Numbered from the stretch's first letter, positions 46,425-56,056 are shown. The stretch is 64,000 nt of DNA from Tolumonas lignilytica (GCF_000527035.1 NZ_AZUK01000002.1:62001-126000), one strand, 5' to 3'. The notes: generated by a model from the sequence alone, not told the origin. Numbers and translations: made by a program.

Positions 46425-48644
46425 TTAATTGATTTGGCTGTGATCCGCTACACGAATAACCTTATAAACCCGCAAGCGTTTCCCATCTATTGCTGCACCT
46501 CTGTTAGCTTCCGTGGTTTCCAAATTTAGAAAGTGGCGCAGAACATTATCAATCACACTTTTAGCCTTTTTGCTGTTTAGGCTGGAATGAAACCCGTTAT
46601 CTTGCAGTATCTTTTTCACTGGATCTGATAGACCGTTTATCTCTATTGATTCATTTTGTAACCAATGGAGGACATGAGCGAAGTGAGCCTGATTACATTC
46701 ACCAGTAAACGTGCTGTTGTCGATAGCGAGCTTTTGCAGCAATTTATTCAAAAACAGATACAAACGGTAATCAGAAACTTTCATCAATGTTGGATCTTCG
46801 TTACGCAGCAATTGCGCGTAGTCGATAGTCAAAGAGAAATTTGATTCCGATTTTAGTGCTTTACTTACAGTTATTTTTTTCGCATCAGCAATCATTTGTT
46901 TGCCAGCTTTTGCAAGATCATGGTTTTTCTCCAATAGATTGAGTTGGAAACCGTGTAATAGCATTAGCTGGAGTACATTACGTCTGTAACCTCTTCTGAG
47001 TTGTTGCTCGTTAAACTTGCGATTGAGTAATGCGCAAACGGCGGGGTTTTGTTTTATGTCGTCAAATTGCGCCCCACATATTTCACGAAATTTTGATTTA
47101 GATAGCTCAGCAAAAAGTAGTTGGTCTGGGCTCTTAAATTCATTTTGTTCCGCCATACCTGCTGAAATGAATACATCGACCACTTTAGCTTTACGATAAC
47201 GGAAAAGTGTCTGTAATAATTGAAGGGGATGAATGGTTTGATGGCTCAGGACATAAACTTTGTCGAATAAAACATCAGTGATACTTATGCCGGACGTGAC
47301 CACAGGACTGAACTGAATATATTGATAATTGCATTTGTTGCTAAAGAGATCATTGAGATCATATAGCTGAATAGTATTTGCATCCACTTGCAGTGCACTG
47401 GAACAAAATTGAGCACAATAACTAAAATATTTGTCAAATTGGGGTTTATCTGGCGTGTTCGCGCAGTCAGTAAACATCAACACTCGTTTGCCGGATTTTA
47501 GGTCACCGACTAGATTAGCGAAAAATTCCGCTTCACTGGGGTGAAGGTCAACTTGAGGATAGGAACAAGGAATATCTCCGCCATTGCATATGTAGATCGG
47601 CTTATCGGAATGTTTTGCAATTTCATCAATAGTTTCAGTACTAATAAATGCGTCTGCAAGTACAACCGTGTGACTTCGTCTAATTTGTAGGAAGAGCTGT
47701 TCCAAGATCTCTATTTTGGATTCGAATGAACCATTACCTATGGCGTTGCTGATGCAATGAGAAAGAACATCTTCAATTTCATCAATCAGTAATATGTTGC
47801 TTTGTTCGCGGATCAATGCAAATAGTAGACCCAAGAGGGTGTTTACGACCCCGCAAACACCCTGACTGAATTCAGTGATGTCTGCATATTGACTCTCAAG
47901 TTTCTCAAAGACCGTTTCGTAATGTCTGGCATCAGAGATCATGATTTTAGCAAGGGAACGTTTTGCGCTCATAAGCAAAGGATATAGTTGTAATGCAGAA
48001 AAATGCTCGAACAGAGGGAGCATCACTTTTTGCGATTTTCCACTAGCCATGGGCCCAGAGAGGATGTAGATCCCTGGATTGTTTTGGATGTGCTCGACTA
48101 GTTTTTTACCATATGGAATTGAAAGATGCTCAACTTTGGATGCCGATTGAACTGTCGAAACCCGATTCAAAAATTGTTCGTTTAGTCTAAAACGCGACAA
48201 TAATTGCTCATATACTTTAGGGATAAATGCATCGCGGTAGACATGGGGGTATGAAACCATCTGTTCTGATATGGCTGCGATTGCATCTTCAAGTGTTGCA
48301 TAAGGCGAGGGGATACGAGCAAATAAGCTTGTGGCCAGTAATGCGATTGCCTCATTCTGTTCTACTTCGGTATAAGCATACTTTATAAGCAATAGTGCCT
48401 GTTCAAGTTTATTGAGATTTGAAATTCTTATGGATTTATCTTCAATAAAAAGTTTGAAGTATTTTTCAAATGTGAATTTTAGTAATGTAAAAGCATCATT
48501 TCTGGTTGCGTTTACAGAAAATTTAATCTCATCAGTCTGTAAGGATTGAATAACTGAAATTAATGAATCACTATTTACATTAATAATTTTATTGTCATTG
48601 GTTTTTATATTAAATTTTGATTTTGTGTTTTTTTCTGTTTTCAT
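46425..48644 (-). CDS. SF2-like ATPase, shorter paralogue of the 39921 gene
   Basis: A 739-residue protein. It shares with the 958-residue protein the Walker A GPMASGKSQKV (about residue 198), a following SAKRSLAKIM, Walker B ILLIDEIEDV (about 288), AIGNGSFESKIEILEQL, the motif FSPVVTSGISI (about 451) and LFRYRKAKVVDVFIS (about 481). The order and spacing match throughout the ATPase core. The N-terminal 150 residues and the C-terminus differ. In the SGIS motif both have conserved Ser-Gly-Ile. Role unknown; likely linked to replication or maintenance of a mobile element. Confidence 0.65.
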   Translation of the reverse strand: MKTEKNTKSKFNIKTNDNKIINVNSDSLISVIQSLQTDEIKFSVNATRNDAFTLLKFTFEKYFKLFIEDKSIRISNLNKLEQALLLIKYAYTEVEQNEAIALLATSLFARIPSPYATLEDAIAAISEQMVSYPHVYRDAFIPKVYEQLLSRFRLNEQFLNRVSTVQSASKVEHLSIPYGKKLVEHIQNNPGIYILSGPMASGKSQKVMLPLFEHFSALQLYPLLMSAKRSLAKIMISDARHYETVFEKLESQYADITEFSQGVCGVVNTLLGLLFALIREQSNILLIDEIEDVLSHCISNAIGNGSFESKIEILEQLFLQIRRSHTVVLADAFISTETIDEIAKHSDKPIYICNGGDIPCSYPQVDLHPSEAEFFANLVGDLKSGKRVLMFTDCANTPDKPQFDKYFSYCAQFCSSALQVDANTIQLYDLNDLFSNKCNYQYIQFSPVVTSGISITDVLFDKVYVLSHQTIHPLQLLQTLFRYRKAKVVDVFISAGMAEQNEFKSPDQLLFAELSKSKFREICGAQFDDIKQNPAVCALLNRKFNEQQLRRGYRRNVLQLMLLHGFQLNLLEKNHDLAKAGKQMIADAKKITVSKALKSESNFSLTIDYAQLLRNEDPTLMKVSDYRLYLFLNKLLQKLAIDNSTFTGECNQAHFAHVLHWLQNESIEINGLSDPVKKILQDNGFHSSLNSKKAKSVIDNVLRHFLNLETTEANRGAAIDGKRLRVYKVIRVADHSQIN

Positions 48645-48843
48645 TTCATCTATTTCGTCTTTGGTTGAAAATTATCACGAAATGATTTTTTGTCAATGAT
48701 TTATTTTAAAAAATTATTTTTATATAATTATAGTCAAATATTAAATTATCCGGACAAAAGATGGTTTTATAAATTAGTTATCGAACGATAACTAATAATT
48801 GATGATTGCATCATCATTATATTCCATTTGAATATGTGATTGC

Positions 48844-49041
48844 TTATATCATTAAGGTAAAATAATAAGATTTAATTAATTCGATGGAATTTACATCATT
48901 AATGTATGTATCCATACTTTCTCTTAATGCACTGATCAAATCTAGCAGTGTAACGCCATCTTTCAGTAACGCTTGGCATACTTCGATTAGCTCATCTGCG
49001 GTACTGCGTTTATTGATAGCATGTGTGATTTCGTAAAACAT
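48844..49041 (-). CDS. hypothetical 65-residue protein
   Basis: A small helical, acidic ORF: MFYEITHAINKRSTADELIE, then CQALLKDGVTLLDLISALRESMDTYI. The helical pattern with regular leucines looks like a folded protein. It lies alone between the ATPase and the broken Nudix gene. Unrecognised. Confidence 0.45.
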   Translation of the reverse strand: MFYEITHAINKRSTADELIEVCQALLKDGVTLLDLISALRESMDTYINDVNSIELIKSYYFTLMI

Positions 49042-49119
49042 TACTCAAACCGCTCATCTGTTAACCCCAAGAATAGGGGATAGCTACTCAATTGCTGGCC
49101 TGCTTGTTTCCAAAACAGC

Positions 49120-49524
49120 CTAAAATTTCCTGCTGACCACTACACCCGAGTAATTCAGACAATCACTAATACGTAGCTGCTGTACCGTACTGAGTTTATT
49201 AATGTCCCAGAACTGCCATTCGGTATGTTCATGGCTTAACTGAATGGCCGATGTATCCGGTAACAGACAACGAAAAATGAATGCTTGCGAGTTGTATGCG
49301 GAGTGGTAGTACACACCAGTCAGTGCGTCCACCATCACCGCTGTATTCAGTTCTTCCTGACATTCACGGAGGAGGGCATCATGAATGGTTTCTCCCGGTT
49401 CTAATGCACCACCAGGTAATCCCCATGACAACGAGCCATAATTTGCTTTCAGGAGCAAAACCTAGTTGTGCTCATTCAAGATCACTGCGTGTGAACTTAG
49501 CCGAAACAGATCATTAAAAGCCAT
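49120..49524 (-). pseudogene. Nudix hydrolase with an in-frame amber codon
   Basis: The frame begins at ATG 49524 (MAFNDLFRLSSHAVILNEHN), hits TAG at 49462-49464 (codon 21), and then continues VLLLKANYGSLSWGLPGGAL. The Nudix box follows as GGALEPGETIHDALLRECQEE with the remaining part of the enzyme to YSGVVVSRKF. So the only lesion is one stop codon. Translation from the internal ATG at 49458 would lack the first strand of the fold. Either a recent pseudogene or an amber-suppressed gene. Confidence 0.75.
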
Positions 49525-49657
49525 TAAGCCACCGCTTATTCTGAGGCAATGGTGTCATTGTACGCTTATCGGGCGAATGTTCAGCTTATGTTTAAACGGC
49601 TTAGGCAGAGATTCACTGCTGGGGCAATGACAGTTCAGTTACTCAATGAGTGCGTAT

Positions 49658-49929
49658 TTAGATATTTTCACGGCCTACGTTTGGCTTATTGTTCCAACAT
49701 TGAAGTTCGGGGTCGTTACGCTGTGCTTCAAAATCAGTATTAGCTATAAGTTCTTTTAGATTAAACGTTGGATTTACTGGCTTAACAAAGATTCCATCGT
49801 GTTCCCGGGCTATAGTGACCTTAGAGCCTTGCTTTAGTGCATTTCTGATAGCCATTGTGCGGGAATAGTTAGCCCAATTGAATTTCCTACTTTGGTAAGT
49901 GTTCGTTCATTTTGGCATCCGGCGGTCAT
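49658..49929 (-). pseudogene. MazE/ChpAI-like antitoxin, frameshifted
   Basis: The minus-strand frame from ATG 49929 gives TLTKVGNSIGLTIPAQW, the SpoVT/AbrB-type DNA-binding core of MazE antitoxins, and then goes out of frame near 49853. The other frame continues with ALKQGSKVTIAREHDGIFVK and PTFNLKELIANTDFEA, then PNVGRENI, the toxin-binding tail. No MazF-like toxin gene is visible next to it. A dead remnant of a toxin-antitoxin pair. Confidence 0.7.
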
Positions 49930-50177
49930 GGTGTAATTGTAAGTAGCTAAAATGCAGTTACAGTGTCGAGTTTTGTGACAATGACATACCAGCCCGCATC
50001 AATACAACAGATGGAGGTTCTGGTGTCAAATCATAGCCTCCGATGAGTCAATTTTGCTTAACTCAAGAAACGATGTGTAAGCATTTGAGTATAAATTTGT
50101 TGAGAATATGCACAATATTTTATACATAACGCCTGCTGGGTTATAAGTTCACATGATGACCTGATAAGACGGTTTGT

Positions 50178-50417
50178 ATGGGAATTAATGAAGCGAAAGC
50201 GAGATCCGGAACGATGCTAATGAATGATCAAATCGAGCCTATTGGAAATCTTAAAAAAGAAAATTCAATCCCTGCTGTAAAGTCTTCTCAAGAATTTCAA
50301 CTTACAGAAGAACAGAAAATGGCGCTTGTTAAGGTGCGGTTTTCAGACATTGGCGATAACGATTTGGTCGATGGCGATACTTTTTTCAAAGAACTGGATT
50401 CTGGAATATACGATTAA
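50178..50417 (+). CDS. hypothetical small acidic protein
   Basis: A 79-residue ORF with a weak ribosome site. The C-terminal QLTEEQKMALVKVRFSDIGD, then FFKELDSGIYD could be a short antitoxin-like tail. Alternative ATGs are at codons 13 and 15. No family recognised. It may be a remnant or a small regulatory protein. Confidence 0.4.
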   Translation: MGINEAKARSGTMLMNDQIEPIGNLKKENSIPAVKSSQEFQLTEEQKMALVKVRFSDIGDNDLVDGDTFFKELDSGIYD

Positions 50418-50448
50418 TTTGGGTTAGTCATATGTAATGGCAAAAACA

Positions 50449-50479
50449 ATTGAATGGCGTACTGCGTACGCTGTTCAAT
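50449..50479 (-). terminator. terminator-like hairpin downstream of the Fic gene
   Basis: ATTGAATGGCGTAC (50449-50462) pairs with GTACGCTGTTCAAT (50466-50479); all 14 pairs form if two G-U pairs are counted, with a 3-nt loop. On the minus strand TTGTTTTTG follows directly, so it likely ends the Fic transcript. Confidence 0.65.
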
Positions 50480-50575
50480 GATCCATATGAATTGGTCTGA
50501 ATAGGTATATTTTTATAATATACATAGGAAAAACAACACATTCGGACAAATATGCATTCATCGGTATAAAAAGCT

Positions 50576-51673
50576 TCATGAGTTCCGAATGACGTACCGA
50601 GTGCTGCGACCACCTGCATCAGTTTTAGATAAGCAACCGAGTTCAACTAAATGAGCTAGATGACGTGTTGCAGTAGCTCGGCTGACTTTAGCGACCTTCT
50701 GGTATTGACTGCTGTTGATGCCAGACTCGAAGTCACCATCCAGCAAACGGTTTAGTACCCGAACTTGTTCTGTTGATAATTTGGTTTGATCGACATTGCG
50801 CCAAAAATTAGTTTTAGCAACGGTTTGTTCAATCATTCGCATTGAACCTAGCAGCGTATCATTCAGTGTTGTCAGAAACCAGACGAGCCAAGGAGTAATG
50901 TTCATTTCTCTCTTTTGAGTCTGCTCTAAGATTTCGTAATACGACTTCTTATGCGCAAGAATACTGACCGACATTGCATAAAAACGGATCGATAATTTTT
51001 CACCTTGTGCCAGTGCCAAATCAGTTAAAAGTCGTGTAATGCGACCATTCCCATCATCAAGCGGATGTAATGTTACAAACCACAAATGTGTGATAGCAGC
51101 ACGAAGTAATGGATCTAATTCAGCATCGGATCGTGAATCATTAAACCATCGAATGAAATGCTGTAATTCCGTTTCAAGGATGTCTCTGGGAGGTGCTTCA
51201 AAATGAACTGTTGGTTTATCAATCCGACCAGAAACAACCTGCATCGGTGTTTCACCGCGCAAGACTCCACCCTGAACTGGATTAAATAAGGTATAGCCAA
51301 CAGGGAATAGCAATTCATGCCAACACAATATGCGTGCAAGAGATAAAGGTTGATCGAGCTGGGTGATGGCATCAATCATCATTTCAGCTAAACCGTTGGT
51401 TTGTTCTGTTGTGGGATATTGCTGTTCTTCCTTGATCCCTAATTTATTTGCAAGAGACGAACGAACAGAGAAAGCATTGAGCTTTTCGCCTTCAATAGCG
51501 CTTGAATGAACGATATTAGCTAGAAGTGTATCGAGCGTTGCTTGTTGCTGGTTTTTTAAACTCATTCGGCCCAGTAACAAACCTTGATTGAAATGAGCTT
51601 CGCGTAACAATGGAGCGATTACAGTCTGGTCCCAATCAAAATCAGGCCATTCTGGTTGTTGCCAGATCCACAT
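50576..51673 (-). CDS. Fic-domain AMP-transferase with N-terminal DUF4172 and winged helix
   Basis: About 365 residues. The N-terminal part MWIWQQPEWPDFDWD is typical of DUF4172 Fic proteins, the inhibitory helix reads SSAIEGE (about residues 57-63), and the Fic catalytic loop is HPLDDGNGRITRLL (His about 210), a slight variant of HPFxDGNGR. The C-terminal region SQYQKVAKVSRATATRHL is a winged helix. The start at 51673 has GGTGAGG upstream. Such enzymes add AMP to proteins and are held off by the inhibitory helix. It is isolated, with its own likely terminator. Confidence 0.85.
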   Translation of the reverse strand: MWIWQQPEWPDFDWDQTVIAPLLREAHFNQGLLLGRMSLKNQQQATLDTLLANIVHSSAIEGEKLNAFSVRSSLANKLGIKEEQQYPTTEQTNGLAEMMIDAITQLDQPLSLARILCWHELLFPVGYTLFNPVQGGVLRGETPMQVVSGRIDKPTVHFEAPPRDILETELQHFIRWFNDSRSDAELDPLLRAAITHLWFVTLHPLDDGNGRITRLLTDLALAQGEKLSIRFYAMSVSILAHKKSYYEILEQTQKREMNITPWLVWFLTTLNDTLLGSMRMIEQTVAKTNFWRNVDQTKLSTEQVRVLNRLLDGDFESGINSSQYQKVAKVSRATATRHLAHLVELGCLSKTDAGGRSTRYVIRNS

Positions 51674-51945
51674 ACCGAACCTCACCATGAGCCGAATAGT
51701 TAGATTATTCTACTCATTAAGTGAGTAGAATATAAGTGGTATTTGAATCATTCAATGCAAATTACAGTTTTAACGATGGGACTAACTGTATTTGAAGCTT
51801 TAGAGGAACGCTAGAAAAACAAGTATTACTGTTGCTGATTGTCGGGTTGTATACATGAGTGTAGATTGAGACCAAATAGCCTCATGTTACTGAGGCAGAA
51901 TAGAAAAGCTTTCTAGCTTAACTTCCTCACTTTTTTGGAAACTGA

Positions 51946-52494
51946 ATGAATATCTTAGTTGTTATTGATATGCAAAAAGCCCTTTTCGACGTTCCCCGTT
52001 TCAACTCTGGATCGGTAATTTCAAACATCAATAAATTGATTGAAGCAACTCGAACTTCTGGTGGAAAAGTCATTCATGTTCAACACAATGGTGATGAAAC
52101 GGAAGGTTTGGAACCGTACAGCAGCGGATGGCAGATCCTGAATGAAATAGATCATCAGTCAGAAGATGTCTTCATACAAAAAACAATTTGCGATTCGTTT
52201 TATGAAACTGAATTAGAGAATGTAATTGATGGTTTAGTCCCTGATCAGGTCATTTTCTGCGGTTGTGCCACAGATTTTTGTGTTGATACCACAATCCGTG
52301 CAGCAGTCAGTCATGAACTACCAGTTGTTGTTGCTTCTGATGCGCATACCACGGCTGATAGACCACATCTTAATGCTGAAGAGATCATCAAACATCACAA
52401 TTGGATGTGGAAAAACTTGATTGTATCGGCGGGTGAGATTGTTGTTGATGAAACGGATTCAATATTAGAAACGTTTAGTTTCCAGTATCACTAG
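51946..52494 (+). CDS. isochorismatase-family cysteine hydrolase
   Basis: A 182-residue cytoplasmic enzyme. The catalytic Asp is in LVVIDMQKALF (D8), the lysine in IQKTICDSFY-like position after residue 80, and the catalytic cysteine in CGCATDFCVDTTIRAAV (C about 111). The family includes nicotinamidases and pyrazinamidases as well as other amidohydrolases; substrate not known. It is monocistronic. Confidence 0.8.
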   Translation: MNILVVIDMQKALFDVPRFNSGSVISNINKLIEATRTSGGKVIHVQHNGDETEGLEPYSSGWQILNEIDHQSEDVFIQKTICDSFYETELENVIDGLVPDQVIFCGCATDFCVDTTIRAAVSHELPVVVASDAHTTADRPHLNAEEIIKHHNWMWKNLIVSAGEIVVDETDSILETFSFQYH

Positions 52495-52558
52495 TTCGAG
52501 ACTGAGACTTGCACGTTAATCAATTGACCAAGCACTCGATCTCCTTCCTTGCGAAAAA

Positions 52559-52581
52559 AGCCTACCGATACTGGGTAGGCT
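52559..52581 (-). terminator. hairpin with minus-strand T-run
   Basis: AGCCTACC (52559-52566) pairs with GGTAGGCT (52574-52581). Read on the minus strand, the hairpin is followed by TTTTTTCG, so its best reading is a minus-strand terminator. The remaining part of the 350-bp gap 52495-52844 shows no gene. Confidence 0.45.
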
Positions 52582-52844
52582 AAGAATGAAAGAATAAAAA
52601 TACAATGTCAAAAGCATTATCGGTGAAGTCGGCAGTATCCAATAGCTGCTAGAACTTTATGGATAGGTATTTGCTGTGATAATTAATTGTAAAGAATACT
52701 TGAATTACCATATGAGGACGATCCATTACCAAATAATCCGTTTTCATAACTTGGAAAAATTACCAAAATTCCCCACATCCTTTCAGAACTGATTGCTCTT
52801 AAGCTGATTTTGCTCTCGAACAACACATTAATTAAGGAGTGATC

Positions 52845-52982
52845 ATGAGCAATTCAAAACCATTTACTTCATCCGATAAAAGTCGTATCCAAGGCAGCCA
52901 GGCTAAACAAAATGGTGGAAAAACTGAGTCTGGGAGCTTTCCCGCTCGAGTTCAACATTTAGTCGATCGTAAATCGAAATAA
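52845..52982 (+). CDS. small SMP-like protein, first of a pair
   Basis: A 45-residue protein beginning MSNSKPFTSSDKSRIQGSQA, with AAGGAG eight bases before the ATG. SRIQGSQAKQNGGKTESGSF resembles short seed-maturation-like (SMP) segments, which are hydrophilic and disordered. It is separated from the next small gene by 12 bp and each has a good ribosome site, so both are likely translated. Confidence 0.65.
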   Translation: MSNSKPFTSSDKSRIQGSQAKQNGGKTESGSFPARVQHLVDRKSK

Positions 52983-52994
52983 GGAGATTGGACG

Positions 52995-53114
52995 ATGGCT
53001 AGAGATAAAAATGCAGATGACAATCGTTCACGACAACTGAATCCAGAGAACGATGCTTATTGGCAAAGTAGGGGATATGATGAACGTCCTTCTGATGAAG
53101 ATGATGACGACTGA
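52995..53114 (+). CDS. small acidic protein, second of a pair
   Basis: A 39-residue protein starting MARDKNADDNRSRQLNPEND and ending in DEDDDD, with a ribosome site AAGGAG 9 bases before the ATG. The sequence RDKNADDNRSRQLNPENDAYW matches small conserved proteins I recall in enteric genomes next to SMP-like ORFs. Function unknown, maybe stress-linked. Confidence 0.65.
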   Translation: MARDKNADDNRSRQLNPENDAYWQSRGYDERPSDEDDDD

Positions 53115-53138
53115 GTTATTTTGAAATGTAGGTGGGAA

Positions 53139-54212
53139 TCAAATCCCCACCTGCTTTCTTAACTCATGAAGGTAAATATCATACCTTTCAAAGCATGAAG
53201 CCAAATTCGCTCGATTTGAAAGTGGGAAAATAGCATATTTTGTAGTTTTCCTTTTACCAATAAAACAGTTCTTCATATTGGTTAAGAGGAGGGCGATCTT
53301 CCAGTGAATCCAAGCGTTATGTATTGACCCCATGATTTGCGTTTCATCAAATTCAGAGTATTTAAGTTTTGCTATATGAGACATCCACTGGATGAATTTT
53401 GATTCAGTCGGTCTTTCAACATCGGCTTTCCATTTCTGGACAGTTGTTCTCAAATCTTCATCACTATTGCAACTTTTTCTGATGCTCCCTGCGAACTTGG
53501 CCCACATATCGATTTTGGCAGCGGTAGGGTTAAATTTTTCGAATGGTTCCCTTGGTATGATGGCGGTGAAGTAGCCATCAGGTCTTAAGTTGGGATTCGT
53601 TCGCAAGAGGTCTTCAAGATCAACACAAGCGATGAGGTATAGCATGACACCGATATCAGTCATGATGAAGATTTCTTTTACCTTCTGGTCTGTCACCCAT
53701 TTGTCTATCGGTAGATTTGATAAATAATTTTTAGATTCTAAATAGATTTCATGCGGTAAAAATCTTTGCAGAAGACTTGTATCTAAGAAAACTTCTTTTC
53801 GTAGAGCTGGTTGTGCTGAAGCAAATGCTCTGGTGAATGTGATCATTTCATCAATCAGTTTAAGACCTTCGTTGATTAAAGAAAATGAGTATTGAGAGTT
53901 ACTCTGGCTTACAACCTTGTCCATACCTAAAAAAAAGGTTTTGTATGCAATCAGATGCTTTTCACTTTTGAAGTAGCTTTCTGAACTCAAATCAATATCG
54001 ATGGCTTGTTGAATTCGATGAATCTTTGCTTCGCGTGCAGGCGTCATTTTGACTTCAATGCCTTGAGACTCGAGTTCTTTATATCTTTCTAATGTTTTCA
54101 GACTTATTGGAAAAGGGGTTCCTGTTTTATCTTCGAAAATTTGAATGAATTTTGCGTCAACATTAATCACATCAAACCATTGGAAAACTAATTCAATGGG
54201 GAACATAAACAT
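53139..54212 (-). CDS. hypothetical protein
   Basis: A 357-residue protein, helical in its N-terminal half (QVFQWFDVINVDAKFIQIF, ALRKEVFLDTSLLQRFLPH) with a hydrophobic VKEIFIMTDIGVMLYLIACV stretch near residue 190 that may be buried rather than membrane-spanning. The C-terminal part is basic (CFIGKRKTTKYAIFPL). I do not recognise a family. It is convergent with the small-gene pair and divergent from the hsdR fragment. Confidence 0.5.
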   Translation of the reverse strand: MFMFPIELVFQWFDVINVDAKFIQIFEDKTGTPFPISLKTLERYKELESQGIEVKMTPAREAKIHRIQQAIDIDLSSESYFKSEKHLIAYKTFFLGMDKVVSQSNSQYSFSLINEGLKLIDEMITFTRAFASAQPALRKEVFLDTSLLQRFLPHEIYLESKNYLSNLPIDKWVTDQKVKEIFIMTDIGVMLYLIACVDLEDLLRTNPNLRPDGYFTAIIPREPFEKFNPTAAKIDMWAKFAGSIRKSCNSDEDLRTTVQKWKADVERPTESKFIQWMSHIAKLKYSEFDETQIMGSIHNAWIHWKIALLLTNMKNCFIGKRKTTKYAIFPLSNRANLASCFERYDIYLHELRKQVGI

Positions 54213-54334
54213 CTGAAATCACCTTTCCGCAGTAGTATCACGATTAAACAATCGTATTTTCTTGATAGGATACAATCAAATCTGACCCAAAGTGTGTAAA
54301 AATGTGCTCAATCGACTCGTGGAGCAGGCGGCAC

Positions 54335-55009
54335 ATGGGATTAGTGGATAAAACAAAACTGACAGAAACCGACATCATTACGAAATTTATTCTTCCTGCG
54401 GTGAAGAATGTTGGTTGGGATGATCTGATTCAAATCCGTCAGGAGGTAAAACTTCGTGATGGGAAGGTGATTGTCCGAGGGCAGGCCGCCGCACGTAAAA
54501 AGGTCAAATCTGCTGATATTGTTTTATACCATAAACCAAATATGCCACTGGCTGTCATTGAAGCCAAAGCGAACAAACATGAATTCGGAAAGGGAATGCA
54601 ACAGGCGTTGGATTATGCTGGTTTGCTGGAGGTTCCTTTTGTTTTTGCTTCAAATGGTGAAGATTTCATTTTCCATGACAAAACCAACCCCACTCAGTTA
54701 GAACAAGAATTACAGCTTGCTGACTTTCCAACGCCTAAAGCTCTTTGGGATAAATACTGCACTTGGAAAGGCTATACCACCGAACAGCTCCCTATTATTA
54801 CTCAAGATTACTACGATGACGGGAGTGGAAAATCTCCGCGTTATTATCAACTTCAGGCAATCAATAAAACGATTGGTTATACCTGCCTCGCTGCGAAAGC
54901 ATTATTATTTTTGAAATCGCCTTGCCAGCAGAAAATATTAAACTGTAGCTTTGCGAGCATGTTTGTGGGAGCTGTATCAATGCGTTCCTTAGTCCATTGC
55001 AGTAATTGA
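54335..55009 (+). pseudogene. truncated type I restriction enzyme subunit HsdR (N-terminal fragment)
   Basis: The start [20 protein letters not shown] and the following [20 protein letters not shown], then [24 protein letters not shown], which holds the nuclease motif E-x-K, are typical of type I HsdR. The match stops after [13 protein letters not shown] (about 54873), where the Walker A motif should follow. What follows to 55009 is unrelated. Neither HsdM nor HsdS is near. The rest of the subunit was lost by insertion or deletion. Confidence 0.8.
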
Positions 55010-55077
55010 TTCAAAAAATCAGAGTTAGCCTCTATCGAGATCTATTGGTTGTGCAAATTTTATATGAGGAATATTTC

Positions 55078-55887
55078 GTGTCTGAAGAATTATTACCTGT
55101 CGAAGATAAAAAGTTAAAAAAATATTATGTATATGAATTGGTCGATCCTATGACAAATGAGGTCTTCTATGTTGGGAAAGGTCAAGAGTATAGAGTTGAA
55201 CAACATGAGATCGAAGCTAAAAATGAAGAGGCTAACTCTAAAAAAATAAAAAAAATTCACGACATAACACAGCAGGGATACGAAGTAATAAAAAGAATAA
55301 TCGGTCGCTTTGATGAAGAGAACGAAGCTTTTTCTGTCGAAGCAACACTAATTCATTGGGTTTATGGTAAAAATAATCTGACAAACATTGCAGGTGGTCA
55401 TGGCTGTGATTCGATTAGACCGTATGGTGATAATTCAATTATTGAAGGGATTGATATACCGCCAAGAGAGCGATCAAATAACGGAGAATACTCAAACGTT
55501 GAAAAAAATAAAATAATTGAAAATGATATTGAAAATTTTATGGTTAACGTGAAAAATGAGTTGGAAAGAAAACTGAATCTGGAATTTTCAGAAATTAGAA
55601 TTGATCAATCAAGATTTACTGAAATCTATCACGAAATAAATGGGCTGAAAATTACTGTATTCTCTAATAACTCAAAAACAAGAAAGTTAAAGTTAGAAGT
55701 GCGACCATTAACATCAAAAAAAGAGCATGTTAAAAATGTAATAAATTTGTGTGAAAAGCAGTCAGTTATTAAGATAAAAAATGCAGGTAAATATGCTTTA
55801 ATCCCATCGCAAAAGCCAACGCAAGATATCGATGATATATGCCTATACTTTAATGTGGTTAAAGAGATAATTATCAACATATCTTAG
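55078..55887 (+). CDS. GIY-YIG-like nuclease domain protein
   Basis: About 269 residues when started at GTG 55078, with GAGGA eight bases upstream; a longer frame from 55006 would run through the remnant DNA. The start YYVYELVDPMTNEVFYVGKG followed by an Arg and a His (EYRVEQHE) resembles the eukaryotic LEM-3/Ankle1 type of GIY-YIG nuclease domain: YVYxL, FYVGKG, R and H. EATLIHWVYGKNNLTNIAGG carries the late Glu and Asn. The second half is unrelated and basic. Likely a DNA-cutting enzyme (inference). Confidence 0.65.
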   Translation: MSEELLPVEDKKLKKYYVYELVDPMTNEVFYVGKGQEYRVEQHEIEAKNEEANSKKIKKIHDITQQGYEVIKRIIGRFDEENEAFSVEATLIHWVYGKNNLTNIAGGHGCDSIRPYGDNSIIEGIDIPPRERSNNGEYSNVEKNKIIENDIENFMVNVKNELERKLNLEFSEIRIDQSRFTEIYHEINGLKITVFSNNSKTRKLKLEVRPLTSKKEHVKNVINLCEKQSVIKIKNAGKYALIPSQKPTQDIDDICLYFNVVKEIIINIS

Positions 55888-56056
55888 TAATAAATATAAA
55901 GCATAGTCCATAACTGTACTAAAAATCAGCCTTCAATACTAGAGTAAAGACCGTGGGATATTAAGTGTTCACTAAGTTTTTAGTGGACACTTAACTGGGT
56001 GGTTAATCGACGCCGATTTGTATCTACTGTTAAACTGTCACTTAGTATCGCTATTA

